Assembly (NCBI GenBank): GCA_963783505.1
Contig: CAWAOP010000035.1
Coordinates: 186,001 to 250,000, forward strand
Origin: BOG-224 sp963783505
GTDB taxonomy: Bacteria; Acidobacteriota; Terriglobia; Bryobacterales; Bryobacteraceae
Length of the DNA: 64,000 nucleotides
Direction: 5' to 3'
The notes under the pieces were generated by a model that had not been told where the DNA came from, ran no database searches, and was given only the letters and a program-made list of their open reading frames with translations. Shown one piece after another: positions 45,670-53,786 of this stretch (positions are counted from its first letter, which is position 1; every line of letters begins with the position of its first letter). The position numbers and the translations under genes were made by a program.

Positions 45670-46707
45670 ATGTCTCTTTTGCCCTACCTGGAGCGCGTCG
45701 TGTCATGCCAGGACCTGTCCGCGGAGGACGCGCTGGCAGCTATGCGCGTCATTCTGAGCGGGGAGGCCGGCCAGCCGGAAATCGCCGGTTTTCTGATCGG
45801 CTTGCGCATGAAGGGCGAGACCTCGGACGAACTGGTTGGCTTTGCGCGCGCCATGCGGGAAAGGGCGGCGCCGGTGGATTGCAGCCCGGGTTCCGGAGCG
45901 CCCGCCGGGCCACTTGTGGATACCTGCGGGACAGGCGGGGACGGCGCGTCCACATTCAATATCTCCACCATATCCGCATTCGTGGTGGCCGGCGCCGGGG
46001 TGCGCGTAGCCAAGCATGGCAACCGCTCGATTTCGAGCCGCTGCGGCAGTGCGGATCTGCTTGAAGAGCTTGGAGTTAACGTGGCGTTACCGGTGGCCGA
46101 AGCCGGGCGTGCGATTCGCGAAATCGGCATCGGATTTCTCTTTGCGCCCATGGTCCACTCGGCGATGAAGCATGCGCAGCCCGTGCGCGTGGCGTTGAGA
46201 ATGCGCACGGCATTCAACCTGCTCGGCCCGTTAACCAATCCGACGGGGGCCGATGTGCAAGTGGCCGGCGCGCCCTCGCCTCGCGCGGCGGAACTGATCG
46301 CCGGCGCTCTCGCCTCGCTGGGCTTGCGAAGCGGTTTCGTAGTGCACGGCTCGGACGGTCTGGATGAGATTACCACCACGGGTCCCACACTCGCGTACTC
46401 CATCTCGCCGGGCCGCATCGAACGCTTGGAATTGACTCCCGAGAATTTCGGCGTTCCGCAGGCTAAACCGGAAGACTTACGCGGCGGCGACCGTGCGGCG
46501 AATGCCGCCATCGCGCGCGCGATCCTGGCCGGGAAGCCCGGTCCTCAACGCGATATCGTCCTCGTAAATGCCTCGGCGGCGCTGGTGGCGGCCGGCGCGG
46601 CGGCTGGTTTCGAGGAGGGAGCCGCTCTAGCGGCCCGTTCCATTGACGAAGGTGCGGCTACAGCCAAACTCGCGGCGCTGGCGGATTTCACGCAATCCCG
46701 CCGTTGA
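45670..46707 (+). CDS. trpD: Anthranilate phosphoribosyltransferase
   Basis: 345 residues. VDTCGTGGDGASTFNISTIS binds PRPP; KHGNRSISSRCGSADLLEELG, FAPMVHSAMKHAQPVR and FNLLGPLTNPTGA complete the active site. Second specific step of tryptophan synthesis. No other trp gene is adjacent. Confidence 0.96.
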   Translation: MSLLPYLERVVSCQDLSAEDALAAMRVILSGEAGQPEIAGFLIGLRMKGETSDELVGFARAMRERAAPVDCSPGSGAPAGPLVDTCGTGGDGASTFNISTISAFVVAGAGVRVAKHGNRSISSRCGSADLLEELGVNVALPVAEAGRAIREIGIGFLFAPMVHSAMKHAQPVRVALRMRTAFNLLGPLTNPTGADVQVAGAPSPRAAELIAGALASLGLRSGFVVHGSDGLDEITTTGPTLAYSISPGRIERLELTPENFGVPQAKPEDLRGGDRAANAAIARAILAGKPGPQRDIVLVNASAALVAAGAAAGFEEGAALAARSIDEGAATAKLAALADFTQSRR

Positions 46708-46749
46708 GCCGGCTGGATCCGGAACGCGGTGCGGCAACGCCGCTTTTGG

Positions 46750-46880
46750 CCCGTGGCGCAAGCCGCCACGACTTGCCGGGCGCCCTTTGGGCGTGGCTGC
46801 CAAGCCGACTTTCTAATGGCCGAGACAACTCTCGGCCCTGCAGGCTTGGCAGCCCGCGCCACGGGAATGCCGGAAATCGG
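46750..46880. repeat. Interspersed GTGGCGC hairpin repeat, long form (copy 3)
   Basis: CCGTGGCGCAAGCCGCCACG at the left and GGCTTGGCAGCCCGCGCCAC at the right flank GGCGCCCTTTGGGCG and a GGCCGAGACAACTCTCGGCC hairpin. Closely related to the copy at 7501-7665 in the opposite gene context; it follows trpD directly and may act as a terminator. Confidence 0.75.
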
Positions 46881-46946
46881 CCTCGCCTTAGCGCCTATGA
46901 GGGCAGGCACTTGATTCACCGGCGGGATCGCGGCCATGGGTGCAGG

Positions 46947-47381
46947 CTATGCCACGAGCGCGTCTGAAACCTCGATAGAGAGCCGCTTACCGAGCGCCCG
47001 GAACGCCGCCTCGATCTGATCCAGCCTGGTATGGTTTTTGAAATCGAATAGCCGGTCCACCGTGGTGGCTGGGATTCCGAGCCGGCGGGCCAGTTCGGCC
47101 TTGCGAATTCCGGAGGACAGGAACGCGATATACAGTTCCGTTTTCATCGCCATCATGGCGGGGAGTTCGATCATGCGGAACTTCTTTCCCTTCGGACGGC
47201 TGGGCGAAGGAACGGGCTTACCATGACGGACGCAGTGGGCGATCATGGTGACCAAGGCGTCCCGAGCCATCTCTACGCCGTCCGACACGTCTTCCCCTTG
47301 AGTCACTCCCCAGTCCCAGTCCGGAAAGGTAATAACAAACCCGCCCTCCTCGGCGGGCTCGAACAGCGCGGGATATTTCAT
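46947..47381 (-). CDS. hicB: HicB antitoxin with DNA-binding domain
   Basis: 144 residues. HicB fold at 1-70 (MKYPALFEPAEEGGFVITFP, MARDALVTMIAHCVRHGK) and a C-terminal helix-turn-helix (ELARRLGIPATTVDRLFDF). It follows hicA by 5 bp. The helix-turn-helix should bind the palindrome upstream of hicA. Confidence 0.92.
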   Translation of the reverse strand: MKYPALFEPAEEGGFVITFPDWDWGVTQGEDVSDGVEMARDALVTMIAHCVRHGKPVPSPSRPKGKKFRMIELPAMMAMKTELYIAFLSSGIRKAELARRLGIPATTVDRLFDFKNHTRLDQIEAAFRALGKRLSIEVSDALVA

Positions 47382-47386
47382 TGCCT

Positions 47387-47569
47387 CTATTCCTCCTTCA
47401 GTCCTAGATCCTTCAGGATCTTGTGGTAGGTCCCCTTCTTGACTTCCTGCGATGGATGGCGAGGGATGGGCGAAGTCTTCCCTTCGCGCATAGCTATCAG
47501 GTGGCGGCTTCCCTGCTCAAACGTGCATCCGAGCTTCGCCAGTTTCCGCTTCAACTCGCTCGCCGTCAT
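47387..47569 (-). CDS. hicA: HicA mRNA interferase toxin
   Basis: 60 residues. MTASELKRKLAKLGCTFEQGSRHLIAMREG has the double-stranded RNA-binding-like fold with the catalytic histidine (GSRHLI); PIPRHPSQEVKKGTYHKILKDLGL is the family C-terminus. First gene of hicAB. Confidence 0.93.
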   Translation of the reverse strand: MTASELKRKLAKLGCTFEQGSRHLIAMREGKTSPIPRHPSQEVKKGTYHKILKDLGLKEE

Positions 47570-47584
47570 ATCTTCACCATAAGC

Positions 47585-47620
47585 AAACTTGCTAAGGTTG
47601 TCAAAAAACCTAGCAAGTTT
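47585..47620. promoter_or_regulatory. Palindromic operator upstream of hicAB
   Basis: AAACTTGCTAAGGTT (47585-47599) and AACCTAGCAAGTTT (47607-47620) form an inverted repeat of 14 bp with one bulge, 15 bp upstream of the hicA start codon. It is the obvious candidate binding site for the HicB helix-turn-helix and would give autoregulation. Confidence 0.7.
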
Positions 47621-47852
47621 GATAATTATTCCGCGCCTTCGCGCAGCGCATCACGGATCCGAGCAGGAAGCTTCAGCCAAGCCGCGAAACCAAGGTCCGG
47701 AGCCTGGTTACGCGCTTCGGCACACGCGTGAACATTCCGCCCATTCCGGGTCTTGCGCGGGCCGTGCTTTAATAGTTCTTGCGGGTTATCCGCCATGGGC
47801 CTTTTTGCGCCAGGCGGCGAATACGCCAAATAGAAACCGCTACCGCGTATCT

Positions 47853-50108
47853 ATGCGATTTGTTCGTTACATCCTGCCGCTCCTCGCGGCTTCCGGGCTC
47901 GTGGCCTCGGGGCGCCCCGGCCTGCCCGATCCGTCCACAGCGCGCGCTCAGGCGGCACTGGCGCGTCTGCCATTGCGCTTCGAGCGGAATGCCGGGCAAT
48001 GGAACTCCGCGGTTCGTTACGCGGCCCATGGCGACGGCTATTCGGTGATGTTCACCGCCGCCGGTCCGTCAATCGTCCTTGCCGAAGGTCAGCGCGTCGA
48101 TTTGGCCCTGCTCGGAGGGAACGCCGCCCCCGAGATTGAAGGCCAGAACCGCGTCCCGCAGCGCACGGACTATTTTATTGGAGCAAAGGACAAATGGCGG
48201 ACGAGCGTTCCCGTATTCTCCCGTATCGTTTATCGCGGCGTTTATCCGGGGATCGATGTCGCCTATTACGGCAGCGCCAGTTGCATCGAGTACGACTTCC
48301 AGATCGCGCCCGGCGCCGATCCATCCGATATCCGTCTCCATGTCTACGGGGCCGATCGCGTCTCCGTCGGCGAGCAGGGGGACCTGACCATCGATGCGGG
48401 CGGCAGCCAGTTGCTCCAGAAATTGCCCGCCGTGTACCAGAGCGATCCGCGGACGGGCGATCGGCGCATCGTCGAAGGAAGTTACAGGGTTCTCGGGTCC
48501 AACGAAGTCGGATTTCGTCTTGCCAAGTACGACCGCGCCAAGCCGCTGGTTATCGACCCCCTCCTGGTCTACTCCAGCTATTGGGGCGGAACAGCCGCCG
48601 ATCAAGTCAACGCCGTAAAAGCCGGCCCCAATGGGCAGCTCTACATAGTGGGGAGAACGTTGACCAGCGATTTGGTGGCGACCGTCGCGAACTACGCCGC
48701 TCAGAACGTTCGCGTCTATTTGAACGACATGTTCATCCTGGTCCTTGACACGACGGCGGCCGGGAATTACTCCACGGTCTACTTAAGCTACCTCGGAGGC
48801 ACCGGCGACGACTACCCGACCGCGATGGACCTGGATTACCTGGGGAACCTCTACATCACCGGCTACACGACTTCCGGCGACTTTCCCATGGCCGGCAATT
48901 CCGTCCAGATCACTCCTCTGAGTACCACCTCCAACGCATTCGCGGTTGAGTTCAACCCCGCCGCCGCCGGTACGGACGCATTGGTCTATTCGACCTACGT
49001 CGGCGGTTCTCTCGACAACCGGGCATATGGAATAGCCGCCGGGGGAAACGGGCTGATCTATCTGATCGGGTCAACTAATTCGGTCGATTTCCCCGTCACG
49101 GCCAACGCTTATTCCTCGGTGCTCTGGGGATCGCAGGATGCGTTCCTGTGCAAGATCGATACCGGTACGGCCCTCATGGCATACGCCACGTATATCGGAG
49201 GCGAGGATATAGACGATGGACGCGCCATCGCCGTGGATGCGCGGGGGCGGGTATTCTTTGCAGTCGCCACTCAATCCGCTTCCTTTCCCTTAGGCTACCT
49301 GCCCGGTGAGTTTCCGTATCGCACCACGCTGGCGGGCGTCCGTAACACCGTGGTTGGGCTAATCGACATGACGAAATCCGGGAATCCGTCGCTTGTGTTC
49401 GACTCGTATTTCGGCGGGACGTCTATCGATGAGGTCCAGAGGATAGCGGTGACCCCCAATGGAAACGTGGTGTTGACCGGCTACACGCTTTCGCAGGATT
49501 TCCCCGTCACTCCCGACGCCTTGCAGCACGCTCCCCACGGCGGCAGCGACGTGTTCGTGACCGTGGTTAACATGGCGCCGCCGACGCCGTCGCAGTTTCT
49601 CGTGTACTCGACGTACCTGGGTGGTTCGGGCGACGACGTAGCTTACGACGTCGCCGCCGACACGGCGGGCAATATCTATCTCGCCGGATATACGATGTCA
49701 CCGGATTTCCCGACCACTCCCGACGCCGTGGTGAGCCATTACGGGAATGGCATCGATATCTTCGTCGTGAAGCTGCAGCCGGGAGTCTCCGGGACGAAGG
49801 GTATGCTGTTCTCCACCTATATTGGCGACGTGGGACTTCACGTGCCCACGTGTTTGACCTTGGGATACAGCGGCCAGGTCTTTGTGGGGGGCTACACGAA
49901 CCTGGGGTTGCCCGCAGCCGGCGCCAATGCCAACGTCTACGCCGGCGGTTATTCGGACGGTTTCGTGTTAGCGCTCGCGCAACTTGCCGGTCAACCAGTC
50001 CCGACCGCGGTGTCCGCGGCTCCCAGCAGGCTCCAGCCTCCGGCGACGCCGGAACAAAAGCGAAGCTCGCCCGATCATCCCGGCAGCGTCAACTCCGATC
50101 GGCGGTAA
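47853..50108 (+). CDS. Secreted SBBP beta-propeller repeat protein
   Basis: 751 residues from MRFVRYILPLLAASGLVASG (signal sequence). The N-terminal domain (LPLRFERNAGQWNSAVRYAA, IVYRGVYPGIDVAYYG) is the usual cap of this family. Seven or so SBBP units follow with the pattern (V/L)YS(T/S)YLGGSGDD, LGNLYITGYTTSGDFP, as in LVYSTYLGGSGDDVAYDVAA. Binding or surface role is inferred; no catalytic site. The C-terminus is proline-rich and ends without TIGR03437 or a sorting signal. Confidence 0.88.
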   Translation: MRFVRYILPLLAASGLVASGRPGLPDPSTARAQAALARLPLRFERNAGQWNSAVRYAAHGDGYSVMFTAAGPSIVLAEGQRVDLALLGGNAAPEIEGQNRVPQRTDYFIGAKDKWRTSVPVFSRIVYRGVYPGIDVAYYGSASCIEYDFQIAPGADPSDIRLHVYGADRVSVGEQGDLTIDAGGSQLLQKLPAVYQSDPRTGDRRIVEGSYRVLGSNEVGFRLAKYDRAKPLVIDPLLVYSSYWGGTAADQVNAVKAGPNGQLYIVGRTLTSDLVATVANYAAQNVRVYLNDMFILVLDTTAAGNYSTVYLSYLGGTGDDYPTAMDLDYLGNLYITGYTTSGDFPMAGNSVQITPLSTTSNAFAVEFNPAAAGTDALVYSTYVGGSLDNRAYGIAAGGNGLIYLIGSTNSVDFPVTANAYSSVLWGSQDAFLCKIDTGTALMAYATYIGGEDIDDGRAIAVDARGRVFFAVATQSASFPLGYLPGEFPYRTTLAGVRNTVVGLIDMTKSGNPSLVFDSYFGGTSIDEVQRIAVTPNGNVVLTGYTLSQDFPVTPDALQHAPHGGSDVFVTVVNMAPPTPSQFLVYSTYLGGSGDDVAYDVAADTAGNIYLAGYTMSPDFPTTPDAVVSHYGNGIDIFVVKLQPGVSGTKGMLFSTYIGDVGLHVPTCLTLGYSGQVFVGGYTNLGLPAAGANANVYAGGYSDGFVLALAQLAGQPVPTAVSAAPSRLQPPATPEQKRSSPDHPGSVNSDRR

Positions 50109-50187
50109 TTGGCCCGCACCCGCAACTTGGTATTCGCGAAGAGGTAAACGCCGCACCGGCGGAAAAGGCAGTCCGCCCTGCGTCCGC

Positions 50188-50994
50188 TTACTGGTCTTCC
50201 GTCGGGTTTTGGGGCCTCCGGGAATGCGAAATTGCGGGTGTCTCGGGCGTTTCCACCGGGAGTTCCTCGCTCATGATCCCCGCCTTGAGAATTTCGAAGG
50301 CGCTATGCGGATCGTCCGCGAACTGGAAGAGCTTCAAATCCTCGGCCGATATCGCGCCGTGGCGCACCAGCGCGTCGAAGTTGACGATCTCCTTCCAATA
50401 CTCGGAGCCATATAGCACGATGGCGATCTTGTTATCGAGCTTTTGCGTCTGCGAGAGCGTCAGAATCTCCATCATTTCGTCGAGCGTGCCGAAGCCGCCG
50501 GGAAAGACCACCAGCGCTTTGGCCAGGTAGGCGAACCAGAATTTGCGCATGAAAAAGTAGTGGAACTCGAAGCTCAATTCCGGCGTGATATAGGGATTGG
50601 GGAGCTGCTCGAAGGGCAGTCCGATGTTGAGGCCCACCGTCATCCCGCCCGCGTCGTGCGCCCCGCGGTTAGCCGCCTCCATGATGCCCGGTCCTCCTCC
50701 GGAACAAATCACGAACCGGCGCGCGCTGTTGGTGAACTGGCGCGCCCACTCCGTCAACAGACGCGCCAGCGTTCTGGCTTCATCGTAGTAACGGCTTAGC
50801 GGTCCGTCCTCCCGCAGGCGCGCCGAGCCGAAGAACACCACCGTGTCCCCGATCCGGTGCCGGCGGAAATGCGCCAGCGGCTCCAGGAACTCGGCCAGGA
50901 TGCGCAACGCCCGCGCATCGGGGCTGACCATGAACTGCGGGTCCAGGTACGCCAGCGGCCGGCGGTTACTCTGCGGCAAGGTCTCGTTTGCCAT
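50188..50994 (-). CDS. LOG-family Rossmann protein (TIGR00730-like)
   Basis: 268 residues. FVICSGGGPGIMEAANRGAHDAGG and VVFPGGFGTLDEMMEIL hold the PGGxGTxxE nucleotide-processing motif. LOG proteins are cytokinin riboside 5'-monophosphate phosphoribohydrolases or unspecified 'lysine decarboxylase-like' proteins; the exact substrate is open. It overlaps lpxD by 29 bp. Confidence 0.9.
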   Translation of the reverse strand: MANETLPQSNRRPLAYLDPQFMVSPDARALRILAEFLEPLAHFRRHRIGDTVVFFGSARLREDGPLSRYYDEARTLARLLTEWARQFTNSARRFVICSGGGPGIMEAANRGAHDAGGMTVGLNIGLPFEQLPNPYITPELSFEFHYFFMRKFWFAYLAKALVVFPGGFGTLDEMMEILTLSQTQKLDNKIAIVLYGSEYWKEIVNFDALVRHGAISAEDLKLFQFADDPHSAFEILKAGIMSEELPVETPETPAISHSRRPQNPTEDQ

Positions 50995-52012
50995 TTCGCT
51001 CCAGTTCCTCCACCTTCTTTTTCAATTCACGCACGGTCTTGAGCAGCTCGGCCAGGCGGGGAAAAATGGCAATCGATCGCCTCCACTCGCTGGCCGGGAA
51101 GGCCGGTGAGCCGGAGATCAGCGCGTTGGCCTCAACGTCGCCGCCTATCCCGCTCTGCGCGTACACGATGGCTCCCTCATGCACGGTCAAGTGCCCGGAC
51201 GAGCCAACCTGACCGGCAAGCAGCACGTTCCGTTCCAATACCGTGCTTCCAGCCAAGCCTGTTTGCGCGCAAATAATGTTGTCCTCGCCCACCGTGCAGG
51301 CGTGCCCGATCTGCACCAGGTTATCGAGCTTCGCTCCGCGCCTGATGCGTGTTTCGCCCACGGTGGCTCGATCCACCGCGGTGAGGCACTGCACCTCGAC
51401 GTCGTCTTCAATCACGGCGACGCCCGATTGAACCATCTTCTTGTGCGTGCCATCCGCGCGCTTTGCGAATCCGAAGCCGTCGCCGCCCACCACCACGCCG
51501 TTCTGCAGGATCACGCGGTTGCCAATGCGGCAGAATTCGCGCACCGAGGCGTGCGAGTGCGCCAGGAAATCGTCGCCGATTTCCGCGCCTTCGTAAATCA
51601 CCACGTGCGGGTGCAGCACGGCATTGCGGCCGATCCTCACCCGTTCGCCCACGGCGGCGAACGGACCGATGGAGCAGTTTTCGCCGATCGCGTGGCCGTC
51701 GGCGCTACGTAAGCCAGCGGATGAACCCCGGGCGCGGGCCGCGGCGGCTGGTAGAACAGCTCCAGCGCGCGCGCGAAGTCCAGATACGGATTCCGCGTGA
51801 TCAGGAAAGCGGTTTCCAGCCCTGGAATCGGCGCGTGGACGAGAATTGCGCCGGCCCTGCGTTCGTTTCACCTTGGGGGCGTACTTTGGATTGGCAAGGA
51901 ATGTCAGATGGCCGGGACCGGCCTGTTCCATACCGGTCACGCCGGTGATCTCGATCTCGCCGTCGCCTTCCAGCCGGCAGCCAAGGGCCTCCACAATTTC
52001 GCGCAGTTTCAT
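50966..52012 (-). CDS. lpxD: UDP-3-O-acylglucosamine N-acyltransferase LpxD, with an internal double indel
   Basis: 348 residues from MKLREIVEALGC. The N-terminal uridine-binding domain is followed by a left-handed beta helix of hexapeptide repeats (IGENCSIGPFAAVGERVRIG), the catalytic histidine region (LDNLVQIGHACTVGEDN) and a C-terminal coiled coil (ELLKTVRELKKKVEELERNG). Between about 51700 and 51860 the frame is wrong for ~55 codons. Dropping one G near 51857 gives AGAILVHAPIPGLETAFLIT and PAPGVHPLAYVAPTA, and one base is missing near 51700. A compensating indel pair is the simplest explanation. Acts in lipid A synthesis. Confidence 0.88.
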   Translation of the reverse strand: MKLREIVEALGCRLEGDGEIEITGVTGMEQAGPGHLTFLANPKYAPKVKRTQGRRNSRPRADSRAGNRFPDHAESVSGLRARAGAVLPAAAARARGSSAGLRSADGHAIGENCSIGPFAAVGERVRIGRNAVLHPHVVIYEGAEIGDDFLAHSHASVREFCRIGNRVILQNGVVVGGDGFGFAKRADGTHKKMVQSGVAVIEDDVEVQCLTAVDRATVGETRIRRGAKLDNLVQIGHACTVGEDNIICAQTGLAGSTVLERNVLLAGQVGSSGHLTVHEGAIVYAQSGIGGDVEANALISGSPAFPASEWRRSIAIFPRLAELLKTVRELKKKVEELERNGKRDLAAE

Positions 52013-52153
52013 AGGCGGTCCGTCCACCTCCAGGGTAGCGCGTGATGACAGCCTTCCCGGCGGACCTGAACCGCCATCCTTGCAGGCAGGAGAGTCTCTT
52101 AACGGGCGCCGCAGTAGAAGGAGCGCGAGAAATGCAGGCTAAGGCCAAGACCG

Positions 52154-52240
52154 TTCAGTTAACGCCGTGGCGCGGGCTGTCAAGCCTGCAGAGCCGAGAT
52201 TTGTCTCGGCTTTTCTTTCGGCGGATTGCCTAAGTGAACA
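52154..52240. repeat. MITE-like hairpin element (copy 4)
   Basis: GTTCAGTTAACGCC and GCCTAAGTGAAC are the terminal inverted repeats; between them lie GTGGCGCGGGCTGTCAAGCC and GCCGAGATTTGTCTCGGC + TTTTC. Nearly identical to 30738-30822, with different flanking DNA. It separates lpxD from the end of the VWA gene. Confidence 0.8.
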
Positions 52241-52249
52241 CTACTAAGG

Positions 52250-53167
52250 CTACCGCACGTAGACGCTGGATGGCGCAGCCACCTTGATGTCCGTCAAATC
52301 AGTCCGTAGTTTCACGGGCAGCGTTCCGCGCCCGGCTTCGCCGGTGAACGTCACCCGGTACTGGCTATCCAGGCGCTCCGTCAGATCGTCGAGGTAGGGG
52401 CCGATAGCGGAAGGATTCGGCGAATCCGGGGCGTACGCCTCGCCTCCCGTCTGGCGGCAAACATCTGCCAATGGGTCCGTCGCGCCGGAGTTTGCGCCGG
52501 GCCGTTGACTTACGGGGCCCGCATCCCGCAGCGCAATGGAGTAGACCTGGACCCCAGTCCTCAATGCATCCTGGATCGCCGCATCGGGGGCTCCCTGGTA
52601 ACGGTCTGCCCCATCGGTCAGAATGAGCACGGCCTTGCGGGCAATCTGGTGCTGTGTGGGCCAATGGTTCATCAAGGAGGATAGCCCGGCGTACAGGCCT
52701 CCGCTCGCGCCCTGCGGACCGCCCGGTATGCCGAGCGCCTGAACGGCCGACAAATGACCGACCGTAAAGGGCTGGGTCAAAGAGATGCCGGATTCCTGCA
52801 AATAGCCCACTCCCAATTCGGTCGTTTCGGGCAGACCGCCGAAAAAGGATTCCAAGTTCGAGAGCTGGGCGGGCCCGATGGCGTTGTCGCCGGTAAAATC
52901 CAGAAGAACAAAGAGTTGGATTCCGGCCAGCCTGCCGCGCAAGCGGTCCAGGCCAATCACTTGGGTGGGCTTGCCGTCTTCCTCGACGGTGATGTCCTTG
53001 GGGCGCAATGTCCTGGGGGCCGTACCCGCACGCTTGGATTGGACAGTGATGACAATCTGCGCCGGGAAGCCCAACGGGCTTGGCGGATCGTTGGTTGCGC
53101 AGGGAGCGAAACCCGCAATCGAGGCTGCCAAAACGACCGATAGTACAAGGGCTCTGTGAATGGGCAT
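52250..53167 (-). CDS. Exported VWA-like protein (TIGR03436-type)
   Basis: 305 residues. Signal sequence MPIHRALVLSVVLAASIAGFA. A short N-terminal domain (VQSKRAGTAPRTLRPKDITV, EEDGKPTQVIGL) is followed by a von Willebrand A fold starting LFVLLDFTGDN, with KAVLILTDGADR. The MIDAS DxSxS motif reads DFTGD, so metal binding is doubtful. TIGR03436 is an acidobacterial family of unknown role. Confidence 0.82.
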   Translation of the reverse strand: MPIHRALVLSVVLAASIAGFAPCATNDPPSPLGFPAQIVITVQSKRAGTAPRTLRPKDITVEEDGKPTQVIGLDRLRGRLAGIQLFVLLDFTGDNAIGPAQLSNLESFFGGLPETTELGVGYLQESGISLTQPFTVGHLSAVQALGIPGGPQGASGGLYAGLSSLMNHWPTQHQIARKAVLILTDGADRYQGAPDAAIQDALRTGVQVYSIALRDAGPVSQRPGANSGATDPLADVCRQTGGEAYAPDSPNPSAIGPYLDDLTERLDSQYRVTFTGEAGRGTLPVKLRTDLTDIKVAAPSSVYVR

Positions 53168-53296
53168 TCCGCGCGGTCAGGCTCCAACTGATTAAGACGA
53201 TCTGAAGAGCGTGCAGGATACGGGGCGCCGGCTTTTTAGAGCCGTCGTCCTAAACCGTTCCGTTATCCATTAGTTCTATATTATCCGAGGAAAGTA

Positions 53297-53749
53297 TTGG
53301 ATTTCCCGCCGCCCGGCCTTACTATGCCCGCTATGCAAGCCCTTCACCGCACCAGCGAACTGATGCTCGGCGAGCCTGGGATCGACAGCCAGCACAAACG
53401 CGTGCTCGAAGCCATGAACGACCTTCGCGCCGCCATCGAACTGAATCGGCCCCACGAGGAAACCAGGCGCACGCTTGAGGCATTCGCCGGGATTGTCGCA
53501 TGGCATTTCTCCAGCGAGGCCGATAGGATGCGGACGGCATCCTATCCCGACGCGGACGCTCACATAGCCGAGCACAGTGGACTGCTCGACCAACTGGCGG
53601 TCGCCAGATCGGATTTCGCCGCGGGCAAGATCCGCTCGTGTGGCGCCTTGGCTCTCTTCGCGCAAGTCTGGACGGCCGAACACATCCGTGGCGCCGACCG
53701 CCGTCTGGCCGAATTCCTTGGCGCCGCCGCCGTCGCCACGGGAAACTGA
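53297..53749 (+). CDS. Bacteriohemerythrin-like protein
   Basis: 150 residues. The iron ligands are all present: GIDSQHKRVLEAM, WHFSSEADRM, HIAEHSGLL and EHIRGADRRL (H, HxxxE, HxxxH, HxxxxD). A four-helix bundle that binds O2 at a diiron site. A shorter start (MPAMQALHRTSEL, 53324) is equally possible. Confidence 0.85.
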   Translation: MDFPPPGLTMPAMQALHRTSELMLGEPGIDSQHKRVLEAMNDLRAAIELNRPHEETRRTLEAFAGIVAWHFSSEADRMRTASYPDADAHIAEHSGLLDQLAVARSDFAAGKIRSCGALALFAQVWTAEHIRGADRRLAEFLGAAAVATGN

Positions 53750-53786
53750 TCCAGCCGAAGGGACGCCAGATTGGTTGCCGGCCGCG

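Noticed and set aside
46708..46946. Short open frames after trpD read as small proteins
   Set aside because: They are translations of the interspersed hairpin repeat also found at 7.5 kb.
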